From: Bacteroides gallinarum DSM 18171 = JCM 13658
Lineage (GTDB): Bacteria; Bacteroidota; Bacteroidia; Bacteroidales; Bacteroidaceae
Length of the DNA: 64,000 bases
Reading direction: 5' to 3'
Assembly (NCBI RefSeq): GCF_000374365.1
Contig: NZ_KB894123.1
Coordinates: forward strand, 62,001-126,000
The position numbers and the translations under genes were made by a program. Positions 37,847-47,856 of the stretch are shown here, one piece after another (within the stretch, counting starts at the first letter, position 1; the number at the start of each line of letters is the position of its first letter). The notes beneath the pieces are model-generated. The model ran no database searches, was not told the origin of the DNA, and was given only the letters and a program-made list of their open reading frames with translations.

Positions 37847-39652
37847 ATGACTTATCATCATTTGTCTGTCATGGTACATCGTCAGGCAGAGAAGTATGGA
37901 GACAAGGTAGCCCTTAAATACAGGGATTACGAAACATCGCAATGGATACCTGTCACTTGGAATGAGTTCTCCCGGACAGTACGCCAGGCAGCCAATGCTT
38001 TGGTAGCTTTGGGAGCGGAGGAGCAGCGGAATATCGGTATCTTCTCACAAAATAAACCGGAATGTCTGTTTACTGATTTTGCAGCTTTTGCCAACCGCCT
38101 GGTAACTATACCGCTGTATGCTACCAGCTCTTCGGCACAGGCACAATATATTATCAATGACGCCCAGATACGTTTTCTTTTCGTAGGCGAACAGTTTCAA
38201 TACGATGCCGCTTTCAGTGCGTTCGGCTTTTGCCACTCTTTGCAGAAGCTGATTATCTTCGACCGTAGCGTGGTACTCGACCCCCGCGATAAGACATCTA
38301 TCTATTACGACGAGTTTCTTGCGTTGGGCAAGGATTTCCCCCATAATGAGGTTGTGGAAGAGCGTACGGCGCGTGCATCGGACGATGACCTTGCCAATAT
38401 CCTCTATACGTCCGGTACTACCGGAGAGCCGAAAGGGGTTATGTTGCATCACTTCAATTACCGGGAGGCTCTCCGCATCCACGACATCCGCCTGACTGCC
38501 ATGACGGATAAGGATGTATCCATGAATTTCCTCCCGTTGACGCATGTGTTTGAAAAAGCCTGGACGTATCTTTGCATCCACAGGGGGGTGCAGGTTTGCA
38601 TCAATCTCCGTCCGGCGGATATCCAGACCACTATCAAAGAGATACGTCCTACACTGATGTGCAGCGTTCCCCGTTTTTGGGAAAAGGTCTATGCCGGTGT
38701 GCAGGAAAAGATTGCGCAGGAAACCGGTCTGCGTAAAGCGATGATGCTGGATGCTATCAAGGTAGGTAAAATGCATAATATAGATTATCTGCGTGCAGGT
38801 AAAACGCCGCCTTTGATGCTTCATCTGAAGTATAAGTTCTATGAAAAGACGATTTATGCTTTGTTGAAGAAGACAATCGGCATCGAGAACGGTAACTTCT
38901 TCCCGACCGCCGGAGCTGCCGTGTCCGATGAAATCTGCGAATTCGTGCATTCCGTAGGTATCAATATGCTGGTGGGGTATGGGTTGACGGAATCTACCGC
39001 CACCGTTTCCTGTTTCCTCGACCAGGGTTATGAAATCGGTTCGGTGGGAACCGTGATGCCCGATGTTGAGGTGAAGATTGGAGAAAACAATGAAATCCTG
39101 CTCCGGGGTAAGACGATAACCACCGGTTATTATAAAAAGCCTGAGGCCACCGCCGCCGCTATCGACAAGGACGGTTGGTTCCATACGGGAGATGCCGGTT
39201 ATCTGAAAGGCGAGCATCTGTACCTGACCGAACGTATCAAAGATTTGTTCAAGACCTCCAACGGCAAGTATATCTCTCCGCAGGCGCTGGAAACCAAACT
39301 GGCGATTGACCGCTATATCGACCAGATTGCCATTATCGCCGACCAGCGTAAATTCGTATCCGCCCTGATTGTTCCCGTTTACGGTCTGGTAAAGGAGTAT
39401 GCCAAAGACAAAGGTCTCGAGTATAAGGATATGGCTGATTTGTTGCAGCATCCTAAAATCCAGGCTTTATTTCGTGCCCGCATCGATACTTTGCAGCAGC
39501 AGTTTGCCAATTACGAGCAGGTGAAACGTTTCACTTTATTGTCCGAACCGTTCAGCATGGAACGCGGCGAACTGACGAATACATTGAAGCTGAAACGCTC
39601 TGTCGTAGCAAGTAACTATAAGGAGTTGATTGATAAGATGTACGAAGAATAA
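37847..39652 (+). CDS. Long-chain fatty acid--CoA ligase (AMP-forming)
   Basis: A 601-residue ANL-family adenylate-forming enzyme that activates fatty acids to acyl-CoA through an acyl-AMP intermediate. Core motifs: the P-loop ILYTSGTTGEPKGVMLHH, NFLPLTHVFEK, GYGLTESTATVSC, TGDAGYLKGEHLYLTERIKD and TSNGKYISPQALE. The chain length and the YITKPEATAA-like YKKPEATAAA segment fit the long-chain class. No membrane helix is obvious. It is monocistronic, with its own predicted promoter upstream. Its role, such as recycling fatty acids for envelope lipids, is not shown by the context. Confidence 0.93.
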   Translation: MTYHHLSVMVHRQAEKYGDKVALKYRDYETSQWIPVTWNEFSRTVRQAANALVALGAEEQRNIGIFSQNKPECLFTDFAAFANRLVTIPLYATSSSAQAQYIINDAQIRFLFVGEQFQYDAAFSAFGFCHSLQKLIIFDRSVVLDPRDKTSIYYDEFLALGKDFPHNEVVEERTARASDDDLANILYTSGTTGEPKGVMLHHFNYREALRIHDIRLTAMTDKDVSMNFLPLTHVFEKAWTYLCIHRGVQVCINLRPADIQTTIKEIRPTLMCSVPRFWEKVYAGVQEKIAQETGLRKAMMLDAIKVGKMHNIDYLRAGKTPPLMLHLKYKFYEKTIYALLKKTIGIENGNFFPTAGAAVSDEICEFVHSVGINMLVGYGLTESTATVSCFLDQGYEIGSVGTVMPDVEVKIGENNEILLRGKTITTGYYKKPEATAAAIDKDGWFHTGDAGYLKGEHLYLTERIKDLFKTSNGKYISPQALETKLAIDRYIDQIAIIADQRKFVSALIVPVYGLVKEYAKDKGLEYKDMADLLQHPKIQALFRARIDTLQQQFANYEQVKRFTLLSEPFSMERGELTNTLKLKRSVVASNYKELIDKMYEE

Positions 39653-39661
39653 ACCGCCGGA

Positions 39662-39693
39662 GTTGCGTTCGTTGTTTCTTTTTTATACCTTTG
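39662..39693 (+). promoter_or_regulatory. Predicted promoter of the SusR-like gene
   Basis: GTTG at 39662-39665, 20 bases, then TACCTTTG at 39686-39693, matching TAnnTTTG with near-standard spacing. It lies 26 bases before the start codon. Confidence 0.6.
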
Positions 39694-39718
39694 GGGACAA
39701 TACAACTTTAAACTGGCT

Positions 39719-41410
39719 ATGAAGGTAGAAAAATGTACAAGTAAGATAAGAATATTCAATAAGAAGAAGGAGGGATTGTGCCTCCTTTTCTTATTGATGC
39801 GCGTTTCGTCGTTTGCCCAGACCGGTCTTGACTCTTTGTTGAATGTACTCGATAAGGAGATTGTTCATAGCGCCCGTTATGAGGAGGGCAAGAAGCAGCG
39901 CATTGCTCTGATAAAGGAGAATGCTTCGAATCATAATGCCTCGCCGGAGGAGAAATATCGTACCAATCTTCGGCTGTTTGAGGAATATGAGGCGTATATC
40001 TGCGACTCTGCCCGCCATTATATCAATTTGAATATAGGTATTGCCAGACAGAATGGACGGCAGGACTGGCTGAATGAGTCGATACTCAAGAAAGTACATG
40101 TCCTTGCTACTTCGGGACTTTATGCCGAAGCGGTAGAACTGTTGGAAACTATCGACAAACGGCAACTCTCCGATGATATGCTGATAGATTATTACATGGC
40201 ATTTGAGAATATCTACCTTTATCATGCCGAATATGCTCAGGATGACGAGTACAGACCCGAATATCTTAATAGGATGAATGCTTATAGAGACTCTGTTCTT
40301 CGGATTGTACCTAAAGGTACTTATAGGTATGTCATCATTAAAGGTCCGGTGCTTGTCGACCGGAATAGACAAAAGGATGCGGAAGAACTGTTGAATAACT
40401 TTCTCTTGAAATTGTCTTCGAATACGAGGGAGTATGCCATTGTCACTTCCATTCTTGCTTTTGTTTATCAACTCGACAATCAACCGGAAATGCAGAAGAT
40501 AAGCCTGGCTAAAAGTGCCATTGCCGATATAAAAGGAGTGGTGAAAGAGAATAATTCTCTTCGGGCGTTGGCAGAGCTGCTTTACCGGGAAGGCGATGTG
40601 GAGCGTGCTAACAATTATATGAAGAAAAGTATGGCGGACGCCAGCTTGTATAATGCCCGTTTACGTAATGTACAGGCTTCCAAGATGCTTCCTATGATAG
40701 ATTATTCCTACCAGTTGGAGAAAGAAATGCAACATAAGAAGCTGCAAATCTTCTTGGGAGTCATCAGTCTGCTTTCTGTTTTTCTCATTTTTACTATCGG
40801 CTACATTTTCCGTCAGATGAAGAAGCTGGCAAAAGCACGGTTGGAAGTGGTTTGTGCTAATAATGAACTGAAAAAACTGAATGCGGATTTGTTGGAAGCC
40901 AATCGGTTGCAGAAACAGATGAATGATTCATTGACAGAAACCAGCCGTATCAAGGAAGAGTACATCGGCCGGTTTCTCGGATTGTGTTCCGCTTATATCG
41001 ATAAGTTGGAAACTTATCGCCGGATGCTGAATAAAAAGGCGGCTTCGGGCAAGGTGGAAGAGCTGTATAAAACACTCAAATCGACCCAATTCATCGATGA
41101 CGAACTGAAAGAATTCTATTTGAACTTCGATAATTCCTTTCTGAGTATCTTTCCGGATTTTGTGGAATGTTTCAACAACCTGTTACCCGAAAGCGAAGCC
41201 ATTGTACCAAAGCAGGGCGAACGCTTGACAACGGAAATGAGAATCTTTGCCTTGATACGTTTGGGTATCACGGATAGTGCAAAGATTGCGAGTTTCCTGC
41301 GTTACTCCATTACTACCATTTATACGTACCGTTCAAAACTGAAAAACAAGTCGCTGTATCGTGACGATTTTGAAGAGAGGGTGATAAAAATAGGCTCTTT
41401 TAAGGCTTAA
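39719..41410 (+). CDS. susR: SusR-like membrane transcription regulator (DUF6377)
   Basis: A 563-residue protein built like B. thetaiotaomicron SusR (about 550 residues). A signal-like N-terminus comes first, then a periplasmic helical sensor region to about residue 335. One membrane helix follows at 342-364, then a cytoplasmic coiled-coil, and a C-terminal helix-turn-helix at 517-545 (ITDSAKIASFLRYSITTIYTYRSK). SusR responds to maltose or larger oligosaccharides and turns on the sus genes. Here it directly precedes susC across a 195-bp gap without a canonical -7 box, which fits activator-dependent transcription. Identity as the regulator of this locus is inferred from architecture and position. 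Confidence 0.85.
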   Translation: MKVEKCTSKIRIFNKKKEGLCLLFLLMRVSSFAQTGLDSLLNVLDKEIVHSARYEEGKKQRIALIKENASNHNASPEEKYRTNLRLFEEYEAYICDSARHYINLNIGIARQNGRQDWLNESILKKVHVLATSGLYAEAVELLETIDKRQLSDDMLIDYYMAFENIYLYHAEYAQDDEYRPEYLNRMNAYRDSVLRIVPKGTYRYVIIKGPVLVDRNRQKDAEELLNNFLLKLSSNTREYAIVTSILAFVYQLDNQPEMQKISLAKSAIADIKGVVKENNSLRALAELLYREGDVERANNYMKKSMADASLYNARLRNVQASKMLPMIDYSYQLEKEMQHKKLQIFLGVISLLSVFLIFTIGYIFRQMKKLAKARLEVVCANNELKKLNADLLEANRLQKQMNDSLTETSRIKEEYIGRFLGLCSAYIDKLETYRRMLNKKAASGKVEELYKTLKSTQFIDDELKEFYLNFDNSFLSIFPDFVECFNNLLPESEAIVPKQGERLTTEMRIFALIRLGITDSAKIASFLRYSITTIYTYRSKLKNKSLYRDDFEERVIKIGSFKA

Positions 41411-41441
41411 ACCGTTTATTTGCAATTTAGTTTTTTATGCT

Positions 41442-41476
41442 TGTGCTATATATCTATGTTGCTGATATATAGCACA
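41442..41476. promoter_or_regulatory. Perfect inverted repeat in the susR-susC gap
   Basis: TGTGCTATATATC (41442-41454) and its exact reverse complement (41464-41476) are separated by 9 bp, 31 bases after the susR-like stop. No T-run follows on the plus strand, so a regulator-binding site is at least as likely as a terminator. Confidence 0.65.
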
Positions 41477-41605
41477 TATCATTTATGATGTTTTTAGATT
41501 TCTTTTAGTCGTACTATAAAATATATTCATAACTGCTGATATTTGCATTACCGTCTTTGGGATACAAAGAGGGAGAACTTATTGTTAATATTAAATCGAA
41601 GTATT

Positions 41606-44560
41606 ATGAATGTAAAAAGAACAAAGCAATGTCTTTTCCGGTATTTTCTTATCTTTACCGGGTTACTTATTACAATGGTGGCTTCGGCACAGCAGTTTAC
41701 GGTAAAAGGTACTGTGAAGGATGCGGCCGGCGAACCGGTTATCGGTGCCAATGTAATGGTAAAAGGAACTTCCAATGGAACTATTACTGATATTGACGGG
41801 AAATATTCTGTTTCGGGCGTCAATTCGTCGTCTGTACTTGTGTTTACCTTTATCGGCTACAAAAGCCAGGAGGTAGCTTGTGAAGGGAGGCATGAAATCG
41901 ATGTGATATTGTCGGAGGATTTGCAGACCTTGGATGAAGTGGTGGTAGTGGGCTACGGCTCGTTGAGTAAGAAAGAACTTTCCAGCTCCATTGTGCAGGT
42001 GGACAGAAGCCAGTTCCAGCAGGGAGCGATGAATAATCCGATGGAGATGTTGACCGGCAAGGTTGCAGGATTAAACGTAAATAATACGGCTTCGGCCAAT
42101 CCGAATTCCGGTTCGTCCTTGCAAATTCGAGGTGCAACCTCTATTACGGCCTCAAACGACCCGCTGATTGTGATTGACGGTATAGCCGGCGGGGATATCC
42201 GTAACCTTTCTTCGCAAGACATTGAATCGATGACAGTGTTGAAGGATGCGGCTTCTGCTGCTATCTATGGTACACGTGGTGCAAATGGCGTTATTTTGAT
42301 TACAACAAAGAAAGGTGCCAGCGAACCGGGAACAGCCAAAGTAACTTATGACAGTTGGTTCGGTGTGAATTTTGCCAATGGCGGGCCGGATATTCTTTCA
42401 CCGGACGAATTCCGCCGTTCGCGCCGTGGAACGGACTATGGTGCATCGACCGACTGGTATGGGTTACTGTTGAGAGATTTCTCTTATGACAATAACCAAT
42501 ATATCTCTATTGACGGCAGCACGAAAAATGGATATTATGGCGCTTCCTTCAACTATAAAAATGCAACCGGTATCGACTTGAAAAGTGCGCGCGAAGAATA
42601 TGGAGGGCGCTTTGTAATAGAGCAGCGTGTCATAGATAACCGCCTGCAACTGAACGGTTCCTTGAATGCCCGTCGGGTAAATGAAACCTGGGGTAATGAC
42701 GGTATGTTCGATACCGCTCTTTCTATGAACCCCACAATGCCTTTGTACGATGATAACGGTAATTATTACCAACCTTCCTCACCTACCGATGCACGCAATC
42801 CGGTGGCCGAACTGAAAGAGATAGACAATAACGGCCAGCGCATGTATGTATTGGGAACAGCCGAAGCCAAACTGAATATTCTTCGTTCTGAAAAACAGAC
42901 GTTGAATACCTCTCTTAGTTATTCTTTACATTATAATGACTTGAAACAGCAATATTTTACTCCTTCCACTTCGGGAGAATCGTACTGGAACGGTTATAAA
43001 GGCCGTGCCGAAGTGACTTATCAGAAGTGGTACACGCAACGTCTGGAATGGTTGGCGAATTATACACTCGATATCCAAGACCACAGCATCAAAGCGGTAG
43101 CAGGTTATACTTACGAGAATACCCGTTGGGAACGTTTGCAGGCTTCCAATAACGACTTTGCCTATGATAATATCAAATGGCATGACTTGGGTAGCGGTAG
43201 TTACTTGACTGACGGAAAGGCGAAAATGGCGACCGGGCAATCTGCTTCCAAGCTGATAGGAACTTTCGGGCGTATCAATTATAACTGGAAGGATTTATTA
43301 ATGGCATCTGCCTCTATACGCTATGAAGGCTCGACCAAATTCGGTAAAAATCATAAGTGGGGAGCCTTCCCGTCGGCTTCTGTTGCATGGGAAATAGCGA
43401 ATATGGATTTTATGAAGAACGCTTCTAAAGTGGTGAAAAGCTTAAAGCCCCGTGTTTCTTACGGCGTTACAGGCCGTTCCGACTTCGACTCTTACCTTTC
43501 TTTAGCTACTTACAGTACTAAAGGCAGCTATTTTATGAATGGCGAGTGGGTAAAGGGATATGCTCCTTCTGTGAATGCCAATCCGGAATTGGGTTGGGAA
43601 AAGAGTGTCAGTGTCAATGTAGGTATAGATTTTGTTCTATGGAATCGCCTAAGAGGGTCTATCGACTGGTTCGACCGTCAGTCTAAGGACTTGCTCTATA
43701 ACTATACGGCCCCCCAGCCTCCGTTTGTTTATAATAGCATTCTTGTCAATGTAGGTACTACGCAAAACCGTGGTGTGGAACTTTCCGTCGACGGTGATAT
43801 TTTTAAAGGAACAAAAGTGGAATGGACTTCCGGTATCAATTACTCTTACGGAACCACTAAATTGAAAGTTCTTTCCAACAGCATGTATCAGGCGTCATAT
43901 GTAGAGTTATACCAGAAACCGGGAGTGGGAACCAGCGAATATTTCTTCCGTGTGCAGGAAGGCGGTAAGGTAGGACAATTTTATGGTTATGAATATGCCG
44001 GAGTGGAAGACGGCAAGATGCTGATTTATACGGATGAAGGCGAGAAGGTCCCCGTATCGGATGCTGATGTCAAATATAAGCGTTATATCGGTAATGGAAC
44101 CCCGACATCCTTTCTCTCATGGAACAATACATTACGTTATAAAAATTTCGATTTGAATATCTTTTTCCGCGGAGCATTTGGCTTCGATATTTTTAATATG
44201 CGTAAATATGGTATGGGATTGCAAGGTGCAGGTACTGACAATGTACTTCGCGATGCTTACCTCAAGGATAAAGACATTGTAACGGGCGGCGGCGTCATAT
44301 CCTCTTTCTTCCTTGAAAAAGGAGATTATTTTAAACTGGAAAATGTGACGTTGGGGTATAACTTCACACCGAAGCCCAATAAAATATTGAATAGTATGCG
44401 TGTGTTTGTTTCTGCCAAGAACCTTTTTACGCTTACCGGATATTCGGGTAACGACCCCTCCATAGTATCTGTCAATGGCCTGACGCCGGGAGTGGACTCA
44501 AATAGTGCTTACCCTACGGCTACGCAAGTGAGCTTGGGATTGACATTGCGGTTTAAATAA
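41606..44560 (+). CDS. susC: SusC-type TonB-dependent outer membrane transporter
   Basis: A 984-residue SusC/RagA protein. A signal peptide (ending MVASAQ) is followed by a carboxypeptidase-regulatory-like domain (FTVKGTVKDAAGEPVIGANV), a TonB-box-like segment with LDEVVVVGYG, the plug (QIRGATSITASNDPLIVIDG, GANGVILITT) and a large 22-strand barrel. It imports malto-oligosaccharides across the outer membrane, energised by TonB, with SusD as a lid. The ATG at 41606 is chosen because the signal peptide starts there, although the frame is open from 41543. It is the first gene of a six-gene run to 52685. Confidence 0.95.
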   Translation: MNVKRTKQCLFRYFLIFTGLLITMVASAQQFTVKGTVKDAAGEPVIGANVMVKGTSNGTITDIDGKYSVSGVNSSSVLVFTFIGYKSQEVACEGRHEIDVILSEDLQTLDEVVVVGYGSLSKKELSSSIVQVDRSQFQQGAMNNPMEMLTGKVAGLNVNNTASANPNSGSSLQIRGATSITASNDPLIVIDGIAGGDIRNLSSQDIESMTVLKDAASAAIYGTRGANGVILITTKKGASEPGTAKVTYDSWFGVNFANGGPDILSPDEFRRSRRGTDYGASTDWYGLLLRDFSYDNNQYISIDGSTKNGYYGASFNYKNATGIDLKSAREEYGGRFVIEQRVIDNRLQLNGSLNARRVNETWGNDGMFDTALSMNPTMPLYDDNGNYYQPSSPTDARNPVAELKEIDNNGQRMYVLGTAEAKLNILRSEKQTLNTSLSYSLHYNDLKQQYFTPSTSGESYWNGYKGRAEVTYQKWYTQRLEWLANYTLDIQDHSIKAVAGYTYENTRWERLQASNNDFAYDNIKWHDLGSGSYLTDGKAKMATGQSASKLIGTFGRINYNWKDLLMASASIRYEGSTKFGKNHKWGAFPSASVAWEIANMDFMKNASKVVKSLKPRVSYGVTGRSDFDSYLSLATYSTKGSYFMNGEWVKGYAPSVNANPELGWEKSVSVNVGIDFVLWNRLRGSIDWFDRQSKDLLYNYTAPQPPFVYNSILVNVGTTQNRGVELSVDGDIFKGTKVEWTSGINYSYGTTKLKVLSNSMYQASYVELYQKPGVGTSEYFFRVQEGGKVGQFYGYEYAGVEDGKMLIYTDEGEKVPVSDADVKYKRYIGNGTPTSFLSWNNTLRYKNFDLNIFFRGAFGFDIFNMRKYGMGLQGAGTDNVLRDAYLKDKDIVTGGGVISSFFLEKGDYFKLENVTLGYNFTPKPNKILNSMRVFVSAKNLFTLTGYSGNDPSIVSVNGLTPGVDSNSAYPTATQVSLGLTLRFK

Positions 44561-44589
44561 TTAGTACAATCATTCAATAGAACGAAAAT

Positions 44590-46383
44590 ATGAAACATAT
44601 AAAGTATAACTGGCTGTTGCTGGCCATTCTGAGTTTTTCTTTGTCATCCTGTTTCGACCTTGAAGAAGAAGTTTTCGACAGGGTGGATTCCTCGATTTAT
44701 TATCAGGATGAAAAAAGTGTGCAAGGCGCTGTCGCTTCTATTTATGATACGGGAGCAAGGAGCTATATGGAATATTTCTGGTATCTTCAGGAATTCTCTG
44801 CCGACCAGGTAGCATGGCGTTCCTGGAACGGAGGTTTGTGGGGATATGATGAAGCGGAAAAATTTGTTCTTTCTACCCATACATGGACTCCAGATTCCAA
44901 AATTATCCGCTCAACGTGGGAAACCTCATGGACTACTATCGGGCTTTGCAACACGTTGATTGCCGATTTGCAGACATTGAATCCTGCTTCGCTCAAAATG
45001 ACGGAAGAAAAAATGAAGGCTTATATCGGCGAAGTACGTACACTCCGTGCATGGGCTTACTACAATATTTTTGAGATTTGGGGAGGCGCCTTGCCGTTGA
45101 ATATCTCCGCAGGAACAGAAATCCCCCCTACAGCCGATTCGGACTTTGATACGAGCTGCAAGAAGATATACGATTTTATTATGGAAGAACTGGACGACTG
45201 TGTAAACGACCTTGCCCAAAACAGCGTAAATCGTATGAATCAGGCAGTGAACCGCATGATAAAAGCCCGTTTATTGCTGAACTCCGAGATTTTTATCAAA
45301 GAAAACCGTTATAGCGAGTGTGCGGCACTTTGCCAGGAGATACTGGACAACAAATACGGCACTTATTCCATAGCAAACGATTATCGTAGTATTTATTCGA
45401 TAGATAATATCAACTGTCCGGAAGTGGTAATGGCATTTGCTTTTGAAGTAGGGCAGCTCGAGTGCGGCTGGATGCGCGACATGCCTTTCTTGCCCTATAA
45501 CATTTGGGAATATTTCGGTGGAACTTATACGCAAAGCCCTTGGAACTGCACTTGTCTGGCTCCTTCATACGACAATTCGGGTAATGTGAATTCATTCGGC
45601 GGAACGGATTCTCCGAAATGCTTCCTGGATGCTCCCTACAACGACAAGTTAGGTGCAGTGTACGAGCGTTATGATGACAGGGACATCCGCAAGCAGAATT
45701 ATGTATATGATGAAACGACCGGCAACTATGAAGGGATGTTCCTGAAAGGGGCCATTAAAGCCAACTATGGGAAGGGTGAAGCACTAAAAGCGGATGCAGA
45801 CCGTGACGGACAGCCTATCGTATACGTCGATCAGGTAGGCACATTTATGAATAAAGGCCGTAATCTGGAAACTGTGATGTCGCCCCGTTGGGGAGAAACG
45901 ACTTCAGGTGTGAGACTGGTGAAGTATCCTATCTATCCGGAATCTGTTGGAATAGACTTTCAGAATATAGACGAAGTCGAATTCCGTTTGGCCGAAGTGG
46001 TATATATGTTGGCAGAGTGCAAGATGCGTGCCGGAGATTCCAACGGAGCGAAAGAATTGGTGAACAGTGTGCGTAAGCGTTACTTCACAGCATCGGACTG
46101 GGCAACAGTGAAAGATATACCGGGACCCGGCTTTACCGACTTCGACATGGACTGGATGTTGAGCCAATGGGGACTGGAATTCCTTTCCGAAGGCCGCCGT
46201 CGCCGTACAGACCTGCGCCGTTTCGATAAATTTACGCAAGGACAGTGGTGGTTTTTCGGTAGGGCTACGGAAGACGGTAAGGTACTTCCTGCAAAGCGCG
46301 ACCGTAAATACGAGTGGTATCCGCTCCCGTCGTCTGCTTTATTGGTAAATCCGGGACTGGTACAGAATCCTAATTATAAGTAA
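44590..46383 (+). CDS. susD: SusD-like starch-binding lipoprotein
   Basis: A 597-residue RagB/SusD family lipoprotein. The signal ends SFSLSSC, and the mature protein starts CFDLEEEVFD, with the acidic residues that mark export to the outside of the outer membrane. The conserved SusD segments are present: SVQGAVASIYDTGARSYMEY, the TPR-like helices (EVRTLRAWAYYNIFEIWGG), and the C-terminal EFLSEGRRRRTDLRRF. It forms the lid of the SusCD complex and binds the glycan. It begins 29 bases after susC. Confidence 0.96.
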   Translation: MKHIKYNWLLLAILSFSLSSCFDLEEEVFDRVDSSIYYQDEKSVQGAVASIYDTGARSYMEYFWYLQEFSADQVAWRSWNGGLWGYDEAEKFVLSTHTWTPDSKIIRSTWETSWTTIGLCNTLIADLQTLNPASLKMTEEKMKAYIGEVRTLRAWAYYNIFEIWGGALPLNISAGTEIPPTADSDFDTSCKKIYDFIMEELDDCVNDLAQNSVNRMNQAVNRMIKARLLLNSEIFIKENRYSECAALCQEILDNKYGTYSIANDYRSIYSIDNINCPEVVMAFAFEVGQLECGWMRDMPFLPYNIWEYFGGTYTQSPWNCTCLAPSYDNSGNVNSFGGTDSPKCFLDAPYNDKLGAVYERYDDRDIRKQNYVYDETTGNYEGMFLKGAIKANYGKGEALKADADRDGQPIVYVDQVGTFMNKGRNLETVMSPRWGETTSGVRLVKYPIYPESVGIDFQNIDEVEFRLAEVVYMLAECKMRAGDSNGAKELVNSVRKRYFTASDWATVKDIPGPGFTDFDMDWMLSQWGLEFLSEGRRRRTDLRRFDKFTQGQWWFFGRATEDGKVLPAKRDRKYEWYPLPSSALLVNPGLVQNPNYK

Positions 46384-46401
46384 TATTAAATCAGAAAACC
46401 C

Positions 46402-47844
46402 ATGAAGAATATATTCTACTTACTGCTATTAATGCCATTACTGGCATTTTTAAACAGTTGCGATGATAAAGAAGAGATTGTTTTTGACAGTGAATTGTCT
46501 CAATTTGAGTTGAAAGATAATGCCATTTTGTTGGAAGTAATCATGCCTCAAGGTACATCTGCCGATGATAATATTTATATTGTAGGCGACTTTAATGACG
46601 GAGAAAAAGCCGTAGGCCAATTGGAGTGGCGTCTGGAGAAAGCTGCCAATAGTGATGTAAAATGGGGCATTTATCTCCTGCCTTCCACATTCAAGAATGG
46701 TAAGACACTGGCAGACGGTTTCTATTTCGTCTCGGAAAAACAGGGAAAGGAACGTACGGTAAAGAATGAGGATGTATCCCATGTCTTGGACGTAGGTGTA
46801 GGTACGCGAACCAATATAACGGTTTCCCGTTGGGCTGCTTATTTTGAGGAGGAAGAAGACCCGGATGAGACGGCACACAACGGTTATGTAATCTATGTAG
46901 AAGATAACTCGGGCTGGGATGCTGTGGCTCTTTATGCTTGGGGTGATGATTTACCTGAGTTGTTTGGCGCCTGGCCGGGCATACAACCTACCGGAACCGA
47001 AGTAAAGGATGGGGTTACCTACAAATATTTCGATACGGGTGCAGCCAATGAAGGGTTAACGTATAATCTTATTTTCAACAACAACAATGGCGGTGAACAG
47101 TTTGACGCTGCTGTCGTAACACTCGACCGCGATTATTACCTGCGGATTACAAGCACCGGCTATGAGGAAATAGACCCCAGCCAAGACATCGAACACGATG
47201 GATATGCTATTTTCATTGAGGACAAATCCGGTTGGGATGCATTATCTATGTATGCCTGGAGTGATGGCTTGCCCGAGCTGTTCGGTGTTTGGCCGGGTAT
47301 TCCGGCTACCGGAACAGTGACGGTCAAGGGGGTTACTTATAAATATTTCGATACGGGGAAAACGAACGAGGGGCTGACATATAATTTTATATGTAATGAC
47401 GGCAACGGTCAGCAATTCGATTTGGCACCCATAACACTGGACCGCGATTACTATTATAGCATTACCGGTACGAAAGGGGTGGAAGTAGACCCGCAAAACC
47501 CGGGTGCGGTGGAGCCTGAGCCCGAACCGGAAGGCGGTTATACCATTTACGTAGCGGATAATACCGGTTGGGCAGGATTGGCATTGTATGCTTACGCTAA
47601 TGATTCCCCCGTCATCGGTGATTGGCCGGGCATGCAGGCAACCGGAACCAAAGATATTAATGGGGTGACTTTCACCTATTTCACGATGCCGGCAGAACTT
47701 TCCGATACGTCTATAAGTATTATTTTCAATAACAATAACGGAGGAGAGCAGTTGTCAGACCTTCCGATAAATTTAAACAAGGATTATTACTTTACAATCA
47801 CGGCCGATGCTTGTACGGAAATGCAAGTACCTGCTGCAAACTAA
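46402..47844 (+). CDS. SusE/SusF-like surface starch-binding lipoprotein
   Basis: A 480-residue lipoprotein with the lipid Cys at residue 20 followed by DDKEE, a clear surface-export signal. After a beta-rich N-terminal domain (about 40-145) come three homologous modules at 161-250, 267-355 and 379-468. Each has a pattern like YxIYVxDNxGWxxxxLYAW...WPGxxxTGT...YF...NNNNGGEQ. This resembles the CBM26-type starch-binding modules of SusE (two) and SusF (three). It holds starch at the cell surface for the amylase. The third module has lost part of the pattern (LYAYANDSPVIGDW). It is encoded between susD and the GH13 genes. Confidence 0.9.
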   Translation: MKNIFYLLLLMPLLAFLNSCDDKEEIVFDSELSQFELKDNAILLEVIMPQGTSADDNIYIVGDFNDGEKAVGQLEWRLEKAANSDVKWGIYLLPSTFKNGKTLADGFYFVSEKQGKERTVKNEDVSHVLDVGVGTRTNITVSRWAAYFEEEEDPDETAHNGYVIYVEDNSGWDAVALYAWGDDLPELFGAWPGIQPTGTEVKDGVTYKYFDTGAANEGLTYNLIFNNNNGGEQFDAAVVTLDRDYYLRITSTGYEEIDPSQDIEHDGYAIFIEDKSGWDALSMYAWSDGLPELFGVWPGIPATGTVTVKGVTYKYFDTGKTNEGLTYNFICNDGNGQQFDLAPITLDRDYYYSITGTKGVEVDPQNPGAVEPEPEPEGGYTIYVADNTGWAGLALYAYANDSPVIGDWPGMQATGTKDINGVTFTYFTMPAELSDTSISIIFNNNNGGEQLSDLPINLNKDYYFTITADACTEMQVPAAN

Positions 47845-47856
47845 AAAACGAAACAT

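Noticed and set aside
41411..41605. Canonical Bacteroides promoter before susC
   Set aside because: Searched for TAnnTTTG; only partial matches such as TATTTG were found.
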